A DNA stretch of 49,023 bases from CAZVKN01 sp964627035 (GCA_964627035.1 CAZVKN010000021.1:1-49023), one strand, 5' to 3'. Counted from the stretch's first letter, positions 26,580-35,487 are shown. Notes: generated by a model from the sequence alone, not told the origin. Translations and numbers: made by a program.

Positions 26580-26594
26580 TTAGAGGAGTCGTTT

Positions 26595-27038
26595 TTGCGT
26601 AAAGTAGTGACATTTTTACTGTTTTTCTTTATAGCCGCAGGCTTGCAAGCCGGTATAAAAGAGGACTATAGCAAAACATACCGGAGTTATGAGAAGGCTA
26701 AAACCACATCTCAGCTGAGAGCAATTGCGCGGCAATTTCAAATTTTATCCAATCGGAAAGATGTCGGCATATATCTGGCGAACACCTTGTACTGGCAGGC
26801 TCAATGTTACTACCGCATGCGACAGTATCTGAAGGCACTCTTTCTGTTTGAGCGTGCTCTACTGATTCCAGATTCAAATAAAGAGGAAGATGCCAGACTG
26901 AAAGTCGCATTCTGCTATCGTGACATGAAGTGGAAGCAGGATGCAAAATGGGAATTTGAGAGGTTCTTGAAAGATTTCCCGAGAAGCAGACATATCAAAG
27001 TGGTTCAAAAGGAGCTTAAGCGATTAACCGGCAACTGA
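26595..27038 (+). CDS. Secreted small TPR-like protein
   Basis: This 147-residue exported protein has a signal peptide (residues 1-19, KVVTFLLFFFIAAGLQA) and helical repeats resembling tetratricopeptide units, such as YWQAQCYYRMRQYLKALFLF (67-86) and a later RLKVAFCYRDMKWKQDAKWE segment. The spacing of Tyr, Ala and Leu residues fits one or two TPR motifs, as in YbgF/BamD-like periplasmic proteins, although it is shorter than these. TTG 26595 is the start, with GAGGAG eight bases upstream. It follows rodA by 15 bases and precedes an M23 peptidase, so a role in envelope assembly is a reasonable inference. Confidence 0.78.
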   Translation: MRKVVTFLLFFFIAAGLQAGIKEDYSKTYRSYEKAKTTSQLRAIARQFQILSNRKDVGIYLANTLYWQAQCYYRMRQYLKALFLFERALLIPDSNKEEDARLKVAFCYRDMKWKQDAKWEFERFLKDFPRSRHIKVVQKELKRLTGN

Positions 27039-27128
27039 ATCTACACCAATTGAGCGCATAAAATAACTTTTACAAGATACATATTCATTCTATTCCTTGT
27101 ACCGTCTCTTGTCAGTGGTGAAGCTGAA

Positions 27129-29012
27129 TTGGTCTGGCCCCTTGACAATAAACCGGGGATAACCAGCACATTTTGTGAATTCAGACCGAGTCACTTCCAT
27201 GCCGGGATTGATATCCGCACCTATCATAAGGTGGGTGTTCCTTGTCTTGCTGTTGGTGACGGTGTGGTTAGTTATGTGCGTGTCTCTCCTTCCGGTTACG
27301 GTCGCGCACTATTTCTGAAGCTCGATGACGGTCGTACCGCTGTTTATGCACATCTTCAGAGGTTCATGCCTCAGTTGCAGGAGATGATCCGACTTAGGCA
27401 GGAAGAAACCGAAGAGTATTCGGTCAGGATTTGGCTGTCTGATGAAGAAAAGATTCATGTAAAGCAAGGTGACGTAATAGCATACAGCGGTCGTAGTGGG
27501 ACAAAGCATCCACATCTGCACTTTGAACTTCGGGATGAAAACGGTCATTTGTTGAACCCCCTGCTTCAAGGATTGCCTATACCTGATGACATCAAACCGT
27601 CAGTTAATGCTATTGCGCTTACGCCATTGGACGGCAGCTCTACCGTTGAGGGTGACTTTCAACCGAGAATCTACTCCAAATTCAACCTTCAGAATGGGAT
27701 TTATGCAATTGACGATCCGATTCCGGTTTCCGGATCCATTGGCGTCTCTGTCAAAGAATATGATAAAGCTAATGAAGCAGATAATTTTCTGGCATGTTAC
27801 GGCGTAAAACTGATTGCAGACAGGGATACAGTTTTTGAATTCAACTTTGACAGCTTTTCCTTTGAGAAGACACGTCAGATTGAGCTGCAGCGTGATTATA
27901 GATTGCAAAGACGGGGGAAAGGGGCTTACCACAGGCTGTACCGAATACCGGGAAACAGTCTTAATTGGATTGAGGGAGACGGAATAATCGCGGTTGATCA
28001 TTCAGATAGCGTCAATGTTGAAATTGAATTGACAGATGCTTTTAACAACCTCACGACTATTAAATTTACAATAGTTTCCGAACTGGATTCTCTAAAAGAT
28101 TCTGAACCTGTCGGAATACCCCTTCTTAGGAGACACGAGACGATCTCAATTTTCGATGACTATATCAGATTAATGAGTCCGGTATCGGCAAGTGAAAAGG
28201 TGATTGATTCTCTATTCAAGGGCAGAATGATCTTGGCTCAAAGTTCGCAGAGGGAATCCGTCATAAGCTTGACCATGAACCAAACAGAATACAGTGACAG
28301 TGCAGTTGATCTCAGCAAGATAATTGACGGAGGGGAATCTGGGAATCCAATCCTGCTAAACTACGTAGCTCCAAAGGAAACACGTGAGCTTCGTTCAGGA
28401 GACGGGAAATTTATTGCAACCATTTTTCCATCATCACTCCATGACACAATGGCTGTTATGATCACAAGTAAAAATAGTTCTGATTTCAAATCGGATAACC
28501 CGCTAGAATCAATGTATCAAGTGCAACCTCACGATCAGCCTCTCGCCGGAACAGTGGAAGTGAAAATTGCACGTGAAAACGGAGAGATGGTTGAGCCCGG
28601 TTGGGGAATCTATTATCTTGATCGAAAAAGTGGCTGGACATTTTTGGGAGCGGACAGTGGTGACGGCTACTATTCGGCAAAAGCAATGAGCTGGGAGACA
28701 TTTGGTTTAATGCAGGATAGCGATAATCCAATCATTGAACTAATCTCTCCAGCTGACGGTGATCTGTTTAGGAGTGGTAAGCCAACATTTCGCGTTAATG
28801 TTAACGACGAAACTTCAGGCATTATCAGCAGCGGTTTGACGATGATGATTGATGACAGAAAGGTCCCTGTAGAGTATGATCCTGTAATTAGACGGATGAT
28901 TTACAAGCCGTGGTTTGAGCTATCTGAAGGGCGGCACACTCTCGAAATAATTGCAGAAGACCGGGTTGGAAATATATCCCGAATAGGAAGAACTTTTATT
29001 ATTGATAAGTAA
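27129..29012 (+). CDS. M23 family metallopeptidase (LytM-type) with Ig-like C-terminal domains
   Basis: The peptidase domain lies at residues 1-140 from TTG 27129. The zinc site is complete: HAGID (His24, Asp28), AHL (His75) and HPHLHFEL (His129, His131). Such enzymes cut peptide bridges in peptidoglycan or act as regulators. The remaining 480 residues are beta-rich and include a last domain starting SPADGDLFRSGKPTF (near 542), which resembles an Ig-like or PKD-type domain. The frame is open upstream to 27054 and encodes a signal-peptide-like stretch ending LVPSLVSGEAEL, but no ATG, GTG or TTG occurs there. The true start is therefore unclear (see findings). It follows the TPR protein and the mre cluster, fitting wall remodelling. 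Confidence 0.85.
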   Translation: MVWPLDNKPGITSTFCEFRPSHFHAGIDIRTYHKVGVPCLAVGDGVVSYVRVSPSGYGRALFLKLDDGRTAVYAHLQRFMPQLQEMIRLRQEETEEYSVRIWLSDEEKIHVKQGDVIAYSGRSGTKHPHLHFELRDENGHLLNPLLQGLPIPDDIKPSVNAIALTPLDGSSTVEGDFQPRIYSKFNLQNGIYAIDDPIPVSGSIGVSVKEYDKANEADNFLACYGVKLIADRDTVFEFNFDSFSFEKTRQIELQRDYRLQRRGKGAYHRLYRIPGNSLNWIEGDGIIAVDHSDSVNVEIELTDAFNNLTTIKFTIVSELDSLKDSEPVGIPLLRRHETISIFDDYIRLMSPVSASEKVIDSLFKGRMILAQSSQRESVISLTMNQTEYSDSAVDLSKIIDGGESGNPILLNYVAPKETRELRSGDGKFIATIFPSSLHDTMAVMITSKNSSDFKSDNPLESMYQVQPHDQPLAGTVEVKIARENGEMVEPGWGIYYLDRKSGWTFLGADSGDGYYSAKAMSWETFGLMQDSDNPIIELISPADGDLFRSGKPTFRVNVNDETSGIISSGLTMMIDDRKVPVEYDPVIRRMIYKPWFELSEGRHTLEIIAEDRVGNISRIGRTFIIDK

Positions 29013-29027
29013 ATTCAGGAGGTTGGA

Positions 29028-29246
29028 ATGTATCTCGTTGATAAGGAAAAGAAAATTATTCACGATATGAGTTTTGTGAGATTTGAATGTAAAATCAAGG
29101 ATATTCCCGAAGAAAAGCGGAAAAAGCTGTTCAATATTCAGACGGTTAAGAGAATGGTTGATGCAGCACACGTACCCTCATACAACGGCTGCCAGTACTG
29201 CATGTCGGAATATCACACATTTGACTTCACAACACTGTTCCGGTAA
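29028..29246 (+). CDS. 72-residue CxxC protein of unknown function
   Basis: The ATG at 29028 has an excellent ribosome binding site (CAGGAGGTTGGA). The soluble product has a charged N-terminal half, a FNIQTVKRMVDAAHVPSYNG segment and a single Cys-x-x-Cys (GCQYCMSEYHTF, near residues 54-65) that might bind metal if two chains pair. I do not recognise the family. It follows the M23 peptidase by 15 bases and precedes the eIF2B-like gene by five bases, so it is likely co-expressed with the eIF2B-like protein and the glycosyltransferases. Confidence 0.78.
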   Translation: MYLVDKEKKIIHDMSFVRFECKIKDIPEEKRKKLFNIQTVKRMVDAAHVPSYNGCQYCMSEYHTFDFTTLFR

Positions 29247-29251
29247 GCTCG

Positions 29252-30169
29252 TTGCACACACACTTAAATCGCAGAATTGACAAGCTGGCGCTGGATCACA
29301 TCAGGGGTGCATCTGAAATCGTTCAAGATATTGCCAGTCTGCTTATTGATGTCGCCAAAGTTGGTCTTGAAGACCCGGATGATGCGTCTAGTCTATGGCG
29401 TCGGGCTGTAAAGAGACTTGGGAGAGGACAACCGTCAATGGCACCGGTGTTAAATCTTCTCAATGAGTGCTGTAACCTGCGTCGGGCGACAAATGAAGAT
29501 TGGAATGAGCTTAAAGAGCAGATAGGAATCCTACTCGATGGTATAAAAGGTCGAACACGTCTGATGGACTTAAATGTGGCGGAGTTGCCTGAGATTAAAG
29601 GCACTCTGATAACCTATTCAAACAGTTCCACAGTCGCCCGAATTATCATTCAATGCCATAAATTGAATCGAATCGGCAGAGTGTATTGCAGTGAAAGTCG
29701 TCCCATCAATGAGGGATTTGAGATGGCTCGCAAATTGTACAGTGCCGGTATTGATGTGACTCTGTTTACCGATGCAGCGCTTATGTCTAAAGTCAGTGAA
29801 TCTGAAGCTATCTGGGTCGGTGGTGATGCATTCAGTTTTCGGGGATTGGTCAATAAGGTCGGAAGTCTGGCATTAGCACATTTGGCGCAGAGTATGAGAA
29901 TTCCGATGGTGTCACTGATGGGTACGGATAAGTTTTTGTCGCCAGATATGCTGCCGTATCTTCGGTTCTTACCCCAAAACCCGAGAGAACTGGCAGGTGG
30001 AGAGATGAAGGGTGTTAACGTTGTCAACGAATACTATGAAGTTGTTCCTCATAAACTGATCACACACATATTTACCGAGAACGGTCTTGTCTCCACCAAA
30101 AAAGCGTTAAAATCCATCCACTCCGTTCCGATTTGTCCCTCATTTGAAAAGTTAGTCAGAGCTTCGTGA
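29252..30169 (+). CDS. eIF2B alpha/beta/delta-like (MTNA/ribose-1,5-bisphosphate isomerase superfamily) protein
   Basis: The 305-residue protein has an N-terminal helical domain (about 1-100) and a Rossmann-like C-terminal domain with TLITYSNSSTVARII (near 117-131), YCSESRPINEGFEMAR (143-159), a GIDVTLFTDAALMS segment and VGGDAFSFRGLVNKVGSLALA. These are the sugar-phosphate or nucleotide contacts shared by eIF2B regulatory subunits, methylthioribose-1-phosphate isomerase and ribose-1,5-bisphosphate isomerase. The C-terminal NEYYEVVPHKLIT segment is also typical. Its substrate is not evident. TTG 29252 is the only standard start in the frame after the upstream stop. It overlaps the first glycosyltransferase by four bases (GTGA). 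Confidence 0.83.
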   Translation: MHTHLNRRIDKLALDHIRGASEIVQDIASLLIDVAKVGLEDPDDASSLWRRAVKRLGRGQPSMAPVLNLLNECCNLRRATNEDWNELKEQIGILLDGIKGRTRLMDLNVAELPEIKGTLITYSNSSTVARIIIQCHKLNRIGRVYCSESRPINEGFEMARKLYSAGIDVTLFTDAALMSKVSESEAIWVGGDAFSFRGLVNKVGSLALAHLAQSMRIPMVSLMGTDKFLSPDMLPYLRFLPQNPRELAGGEMKGVNVVNEYYEVVPHKLITHIFTENGLVSTKKALKSIHSVPICPSFEKLVRAS

Positions 30170-31248
30170 AGATCTTACATGTCGCACCTGAGAATGTGAC
30201 TGGTGGCTTTTCACTTTTTTGTGAAGGTCACCGCCGACGAGGAAACGAGAGTCGTTGGGTTACATTTTTCAAAAATGAGTTTGGTTTTCCTGAAGATTTG
30301 TGCTTTAACCTGCGTGCGATGCCTACACAGAACTGGGTGAAGAAATTGAGGAAGACTGCCTCCGGTGTGGGGCGAGTGTCATCTGACAGCAATTTGGAGG
30401 GCAGTCCACCGTTCTGGAAGCCTGAGTCTGCAGCTGAGGCATTTTGGTTTCGGTTCAGAGATGTGCTGAACGGAAGCAGAATCAGGAAGGGAATTGTTGA
30501 ATGGGGGCTGGATGATTATGACTTGTACCACTTTGAGCAGGGGATAGATCCATTTCGGGATGGTCGTTGGGTCAAGAGTTTGAGCCGAAAGGGAAAAGGG
30601 ATTGTCTGCTTTTATCATGGAACCGATCTGCGCAACCGGGGGGCTATCAGACCGGTTCATGAAGTGGCAGATCTGAATTTGACTTCTGAGATTGATCTGT
30701 TGAGCAGGATACCGGGTATGCGCTATCTATATCTGCCATTGGACACTGATCACATCTGCCCAAATCCGAGAGTTCTTGATGGCAGGATTCGTATCGGTCA
30801 TGCAGCGCGCAATCGAAAAATGAAGGGCAGTGATCATATAGAATCGGTCGTCAGGAGATTGTCAAACAAGTATCCCGTTGAGTGGGTTATGATTGAGAAT
30901 GTACCGCACGATCAAGCTATCGAATTGAAATCCAAATGCGACATTTTTATTGACCAGATTACCGATATTGGTGGGTGGGGTTACGGTGCGAGTTCGGTGG
31001 AATCATTAGCTTTAGGGATTGCAACGGTTACACTGATAAATGATGAAGTGTCTGATTTTTTGGGTGAGCATCCGTTTATAAATGCTGATTTTAACTCGCT
31101 TGAAGTGGTCTTAATCGGATTGCTTGAAGATGAAGCTAAGCGGCAAGCCGTTGCTGAAAACGGTAGAAAGTGGGTGGTTAAGCGTCATGGGATTGATTCG
31201 GTGGTGGATGTACTGTATGGTTACTATAATGATGCGGGGCTGCTTTGA
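30166..31248 (+). CDS. Glycosyltransferase, GT-B fold (family 4-like)
   Basis: The 360-residue protein begins MKILHVAPENVTGGFS and has a VCFYHGTDLRNRG segment in its N-terminal half. A C-terminal nucleotide-sugar domain has IRIGHAARNRKMKGSDHI, then CDIFIDQITDIGGWGYGASSVESLALG, the region where GT4 enzymes place the E-x7-E motif. Donor and acceptor sugars cannot be deduced. It starts with GTG 30166, overlapping the eIF2B-like gene by four bases, and its stop overlaps the next glycosyltransferase by four bases. No membrane segment is visible. Confidence 0.83.
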   Translation: MKILHVAPENVTGGFSLFCEGHRRRGNESRWVTFFKNEFGFPEDLCFNLRAMPTQNWVKKLRKTASGVGRVSSDSNLEGSPPFWKPESAAEAFWFRFRDVLNGSRIRKGIVEWGLDDYDLYHFEQGIDPFRDGRWVKSLSRKGKGIVCFYHGTDLRNRGAIRPVHEVADLNLTSEIDLLSRIPGMRYLYLPLDTDHICPNPRVLDGRIRIGHAARNRKMKGSDHIESVVRRLSNKYPVEWVMIENVPHDQAIELKSKCDIFIDQITDIGGWGYGASSVESLALGIATVTLINDEVSDFLGEHPFINADFNSLEVVLIGLLEDEAKRQAVAENGRKWVVKRHGIDSVVDVLYGYYNDAGLL

Positions 31249-32336
31249 GGATAGCATGGTTGATGCCGAATCTGCATATTACCGGGGGAGCCCGAACGGC
31301 AGTTGAGATCTCAGCTCGAATGGTCGAGCATGGTCATGAGTTCACAATACTAATCCCGTCCGGTCGCGGCAAACTGAAGACGCATCAGGATGTAAATGTG
31401 ATAGAATGCGGACTAACAGTTGCAAGCCCTCTTCTTGCGGTTCCGATAGCATTGATGACAATGAAAAGTTCCGTACCTTATGTTGATGTAGTTATCGGTT
31501 CAATGCCTCCCTATGCTTTGTTGGCTCATAATATCGGTTCAGAGAGAAGTATTCCGAGCGTGAATTTTATGATGAGCGATGATGTGGGATTTTTTGATGA
31601 TAGGACTCATATCCGAAATAGAATTATTTTATCTATTTACAGGGAAATTGCCAGACGGTCAATTGTTAGAACAGAAATCATAACCAATTCCCACTGGACA
31701 GCGGTCAAATGTATCGGTCATGGTGGTGTGAGACCGATGGGAATTGTGCCTGCAGGCTACGATGATAAGATATTCAATCATAGAGAATGTTCAGATGATT
31801 TCCATAATCCAACTCGAATTGTCACTGTTGGACGGAAATCTGAAGCTAAGGGATTTAATGATGTAGTGACCGGCTTGAATTTAGTGCATAAAGATCGTTA
31901 CAAATTTGAGTTGAAGGTTATCAGTCAGGATGACATGGATATTTCCCGTGCAGAATTCCCGATCCATATTGACACACCGAAATCTGATTTGGAGCTTGTG
32001 GAATCCTACAGATGGGGTGACATTTTTGTTTACGGTTCGTGGAGCGAAGGGTTTGGGTTACCACCTCTCGAAGCACAGGCGTGTGGTCTAACAGTTGTCA
32101 GCACAGATTGCGGTGGTGTACGAGAATATCTGACGGATGGTGAAAATTGTCTTATGGTGCCACCTCGTGATCCGATTGAGTTCAGCCATGCCGTAAAAAG
32201 AGTGATTGATGATGGTTATCTTAGGAAAATACTTATCACGCGAGGTCTTCAGAGTTGCCGGGAATTTAGCTGGGACAAAGTGGCAGATCGCTTTGAGAAT
32301 ACAATGAAAGAATTGATTGGTGACACAGTTGTGTGA
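31245..32336 (+). CDS. Glycosyltransferase family 4
   Basis: The 363-residue GT-B glycosyltransferase starts MRIAWLMPNLHITGGARTAVE. It has IVTVGRKSEAKGFNDVV (the start of the donor-binding domain) and the strong GT4 signature YGSWSEGFGLPPLEAQACG, which contains the E-x7-E pair, followed by VVSTDCGGVREYLTDGENCL. It is a typical cytoplasmic sugar transferase for surface polysaccharide or glycolipid. The TTG start at 31245 gives a TTGA overlap with the previous stop. The next gene begins 20 bases before its end. Confidence 0.93.
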   Translation: MRIAWLMPNLHITGGARTAVEISARMVEHGHEFTILIPSGRGKLKTHQDVNVIECGLTVASPLLAVPIALMTMKSSVPYVDVVIGSMPPYALLAHNIGSERSIPSVNFMMSDDVGFFDDRTHIRNRIILSIYREIARRSIVRTEIITNSHWTAVKCIGHGGVRPMGIVPAGYDDKIFNHRECSDDFHNPTRIVTVGRKSEAKGFNDVVTGLNLVHKDRYKFELKVISQDDMDISRAEFPIHIDTPKSDLELVESYRWGDIFVYGSWSEGFGLPPLEAQACGLTVVSTDCGGVREYLTDGENCLMVPPRDPIEFSHAVKRVIDDGYLRKILITRGLQSCREFSWDKVADRFENTMKELIGDTVV

Positions 32337-33243
32337 TCTGCATCATGTTTCGGTAATTATACCTGCTTATAATGCTCTTGAGCTACTCAAGCGAACGGTA
32401 AAATCGCTTGAAGAGCAGATTCCTGATACTACCGGACTTGAGGTGGTTGTGGTTGATGATGCTTCGACCGATGGCACAGCGTTATGGCTGAATAGCTATA
32501 GTGGAAGGTTAGATCTGATTACCGTCAGTAATAGGCTTAATCTTGGAAGGGCGGCAACTCGTAATATCGGGACACATGCTTCAAAAGGTGAATTGCTAAT
32601 CTTTATTGATGGTGATATGAAGTTTGGCAAAGAATTTATCCAGAGACACGTGAATTCGCATGAAACTGAAAATAGTGTAGTTATTGGGAGCGTAGTACAT
32701 CATAGCTCACTTGGTAACAAGGCATATAGTCGTTACCTCAGGAAACGCGGCCTGTTCAAATTAGATTCAGGAAAGCAGGTGAGTGGCAGATATTTTTTAA
32801 GCGGGAATTCATCTCTGACAAGAAAACTGTTTGACGATGTTGGCGGATTTGACGAATCCATTCCCTACGGTGAGGATATTGATTTTGGGATGCGATTGGT
32901 CAACGCCGGGGCAACATTTATCTATAATCAGGCTCTAACGGTGACACATCTGCATTCCAGGAGCTTGAAAGATAATCTGAAACTTATGCGGGAATTTGGC
33001 AGAAAAAGTTTACCTGTTCTGATTAAAAAGCATCCCGAGCTATTGGAAGAGTTCAAACTGAATTGGTTAAACCGGAATTATTTTACAAGAATTGTAAAAC
33101 GTACTCTTCTAATACGACCGATCTACGGTTTGCTGTATGCTTTCGCATATATTTTCAGTAATCTTGCTGTTCCGGCGTTCATATACAAATATTTACTTTT
33201 TTACTCTTATTACAACGGCTACAAAGCATCAACAGAGGCATAA
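32317..33243 (+). CDS. Glycosyltransferase family 2
   Basis: The 308-residue GT-A transferase begins its domain with VSVIIPAYNALELLKRTV (11-28), followed by VVVVDDASTDGTALWL. The DxD-like metal motif is in LLIFIDGDMKFG, and GGFDESIPYGEDIDFGMRL carries the ED pair expected near the acceptor site. A hydrophobic C-terminal segment (residues 275-300) may tether it to the membrane. The start could be TTG 32317, GTG 32320 or TTG 32329; all lie inside the end of the preceding gene. It ends in a TAATG overlap with folD. Confidence 0.92.
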   Translation: MVTQLCDLHHVSVIIPAYNALELLKRTVKSLEEQIPDTTGLEVVVVDDASTDGTALWLNSYSGRLDLITVSNRLNLGRAATRNIGTHASKGELLIFIDGDMKFGKEFIQRHVNSHETENSVVIGSVVHHSSLGNKAYSRYLRKRGLFKLDSGKQVSGRYFLSGNSSLTRKLFDDVGGFDESIPYGEDIDFGMRLVNAGATFIYNQALTVTHLHSRSLKDNLKLMREFGRKSLPVLIKKHPELLEEFKLNWLNRNYFTRIVKRTLLIRPIYGLLYAFAYIFSNLAVPAFIYKYLLFYSYYNGYKASTEA

Positions 33244-34121
33244 TGGCGGTTAGATTAGACGGCAAAAAATTGTCCGCTCAGATCCGGGCGGGGTTGAAAG
33301 ACAGATTAAGAGAAGAACTTGCAAAAGGTGGAGCCACTCCTTCATTGACCGCTATGCAGGTCGGCGATGATCTTCCCTCAACGGTTTACATCCGAGCCAA
33401 GCAGAAAGCTTGTGAAGAGATAGGGTTTGGATTCAGGCATCTGCGTCTTCCGGTCGAGACCACCATGGAAGAGCTGCATGAGGCTGTGTCTGAAGTAAAT
33501 GACGACCCAAATGTTCACGGGCTGCTAGTTCAAAGCCCCATGCCCGAACACTTAGATGAGATTGCCGTTCAGCAGATGGTTTCGCCGGAAAAAGATGTTG
33601 ACTGCTTCCATCCTGAGAATATCGGCTTGCTGTATATCGGCAGACCAAGATTTCAACCGTGTACCGCTGCTGCAGTAGTTGAGATGTTGATGCATTACGG
33701 ATTTGATCCTTCAGGGAAAAGAGTTGTAATTATCGGCAGATCTGTGATCGTTGGCAGACCCCTTGCCGTAATGATGGGACTGAAGTCACGAGGTGGAAAC
33801 GCCACCGTGACCTTATGTCACTCCCGGACTCCTGATTTGGCGTCAGTGTGCAGGCAGGCTGACATAGTCATTCCTGCAGTTGGAGTTGCTGAGTTGGTTA
33901 AAGGCGATTGGGTAAAAGAAGGGGTTGTAGTGGTTGACGTCGGTATTAACCGTGTTCCGGATAAGTCCAAAAAACGCGGGTATCGTCTGGCTGGTGATGT
34001 TGATTTTATCTCCGTCGAGCCGAAAGCGGCTGCTATTGCTCCCGTTCCCGGTGGAGTTGGACCTATGACGGTCGCAATTTTGATGAGCAACCTAATGAGG
34101 GCAGCCGGATACAAGCTGTAG
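33243..34121 (+). CDS. folD: Methylenetetrahydrofolate dehydrogenase/cyclohydrolase
   Basis: FolD interconverts 5,10-methylene- and 10-formyl-tetrahydrofolate using NADP. The 292-residue protein has the catalytic Tyr49-x3-Lys53 in STVYIRAKQKACEE, HGLLVQSPMPEHLD, PEKDVDCFHPENIG (the usual Gly is Cys here), VVIIGRSVIVGRP for cofactor binding, and the C-terminal PVPGGVGPMTVAILM. It is the last gene in the glycosyltransferase chain and starts within the TAATG overlap. Its product supplies the formyl donor used by PurN and PurH. Confidence 0.97.
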   Translation: MAVRLDGKKLSAQIRAGLKDRLREELAKGGATPSLTAMQVGDDLPSTVYIRAKQKACEEIGFGFRHLRLPVETTMEELHEAVSEVNDDPNVHGLLVQSPMPEHLDEIAVQQMVSPEKDVDCFHPENIGLLYIGRPRFQPCTAAAVVEMLMHYGFDPSGKRVVIIGRSVIVGRPLAVMMGLKSRGGNATVTLCHSRTPDLASVCRQADIVIPAVGVAELVKGDWVKEGVVVVDVGINRVPDKSKKRGYRLAGDVDFISVEPKAAAIAPVPGGVGPMTVAILMSNLMRAAGYKL

Positions 34122-34184
34122 GTTTGTCAATTAGCCCTAAAAGCTGTTATGGTCATCAATGTATCAATACAGCAAGAAAAAGTA

Positions 34185-34213
34185 TTGCCAACGGTGACTA
34201 TTTGAAGTATATT
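34185..34213 (+). promoter_or_regulatory. Candidate sigma70-type promoter for the lipoprotein gene
   Basis: TTGCCA (34185-34190), a 17-base spacer and TATATT (34208-34213) differ from the sigma70 consensus by one base in each hexamer. Transcription would start near 34220, about 25 bases before the ATG at 34245. It lies in the 123-bp gap after folD. Confidence 0.55.
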
Positions 34214-34244
34214 TAAAGTTGGAAAAAAAAGATCAGGTACAATC

Positions 34245-35360
34245 ATGAATTATCAAAATAAATTCATCAGTGCACTCATTTTTCTGCTGAGCTTAAGCCT
34301 TATCGGGTGTGGTGGCAAAACCGGAATAAGCACTAAACCCGATGAACAATCAACTGAATCAATGCCGACAGTGATTGAAACTGTTGAAGCTGCTGAAGAC
34401 GATGAGTTTGTCGAGCCTGATATTGCTATGGGGACTCTGCTGTCCACCGTTGCTGATCCGGTCCAGCTAACTTCCGGAAGCTTTGACAACGGCATTGGTG
34501 CATTTCATCCGGATGGAAAATCCATCGTCTTTCAGTCACTGCGTAACGGGCATTGGCAGATTTACTCCATGTCACTGATGTCAGAAGAGGACACCGGCAC
34601 GACTGTCACTGAGACAGTGCTGTTTCAAAGCGGTTCCAACGATGAAAATCCTGTTTGGACGAAGGATGGCAGCAAACTGCTGTTTGTGTCGGACCGTGAC
34701 CGCAAAAGCATGGATGATGGTGAATGGCAGCGCGATGTATATCTGTATGATCCATCATCAATTGATAATCCGGTCATAAGATTGACCGATGATCCTACTG
34801 ATGACTGGTATCCTGTCCCTTATGATGACGAGAGCTTTCTCTTTCTGTCTGAAAGAGATTCCGATAGCGGCTTACCAGTTCATGCGCGAAAGAATTCACT
34901 GTATAAGGGATTTTATGACGGTAGTCAGCCCGTTCAGGTTGCCGGACCGGATATAGATCCAAGTTCCCCTGTTGGGATTATTGACGGTGATTTGTTGTTC
35001 AGGAATCAAGAGGGAAGGTTGGTCTCATTCTCGCTGTATCAGGGAGAAGTGGATGCAGACAGAGGCAGAGCGATCACTAAGTCTGATCTAAGGTGTGGTG
35101 GCGGCACTGTAAGCAGTATGAACAATTGGCTCGCTTTCAACGCTCGCAACGATGATGATTTGCTGTATAAGCTTTATCTACTCGACATTAGCCCTCATTC
35201 GGCGAGCGATTCACTAACTACAAATATGATGCAAAAAATCGAGACTTTAAATAGTGAGATAAGATATCCACAGTTTTCACCTGATGGGTCTTGGTTAATG
35301 TTTACCTCTGAAGTGGATGGGAATTTTCAGCTATTTCGTTTGCCGCTCAATCGGCAATAG
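34245..35360 (+). CDS. WD40-like beta-propeller lipoprotein (TolB/PD40 type)
   Basis: The 371-residue protein has a lipoprotein signal with lipobox LIGC (Cys22), followed by a Ser/Glu/Thr-rich linker and about five to six PD40 beta-propeller blades. These show as GAFHPDGKSIVFQSLRNGHW, NPVWTKDGSKLLFVSDRD and, at the end, PQFSPDGSWLMFTSEVDGNF. TolB-like propellers of this sort often bind proteins at the outer membrane, but this is not TolB itself because no tol/pal genes are present. It is probably transcribed alone from its own promoter. A palindromic repeat lies 28 bases downstream. Confidence 0.88.
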   Translation: MNYQNKFISALIFLLSLSLIGCGGKTGISTKPDEQSTESMPTVIETVEAAEDDEFVEPDIAMGTLLSTVADPVQLTSGSFDNGIGAFHPDGKSIVFQSLRNGHWQIYSMSLMSEEDTGTTVTETVLFQSGSNDENPVWTKDGSKLLFVSDRDRKSMDDGEWQRDVYLYDPSSIDNPVIRLTDDPTDDWYPVPYDDESFLFLSERDSDSGLPVHARKNSLYKGFYDGSQPVQVAGPDIDPSSPVGIIDGDLLFRNQEGRLVSFSLYQGEVDADRGRAITKSDLRCGGGTVSSMNNWLAFNARNDDDLLYKLYLLDISPHSASDSLTTNMMQKIETLNSEIRYPQFSPDGSWLMFTSEVDGNFQLFRLPLNRQ

Positions 35361-35388
35361 ATAGCCCAAATAACAAATTGCAATTTTT

Positions 35389-35414
35389 CGTCGCGGTTGA
35401 GACAACCACGATAT
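35389..35414 (+). repeat. Palindromic intergenic repeat, copy 4
   Basis: CGTCGCGGTTG, AGA and CAACCACGA plus a CTACAG-like decayed tail (TATAG) match the other three copies. Left and right arms differ at two or three positions. It lies between the lipoprotein gene and the pgs promoter. Confidence 0.65.
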
Positions 35415-35487
35415 AGTAACTTTTTCTATAAAAACATTCATTTCTAAGTCATTACTACGTGTTACTGACTTGTTTTTGCAGTCTGAC

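Noticed and set aside
34245..35360. Lipoprotein as TolB of the Tol-Pal system
   Set aside because: It is a lipid-anchored PD40 propeller without the TolB N-terminal domain and without tolQRA or pal nearby.
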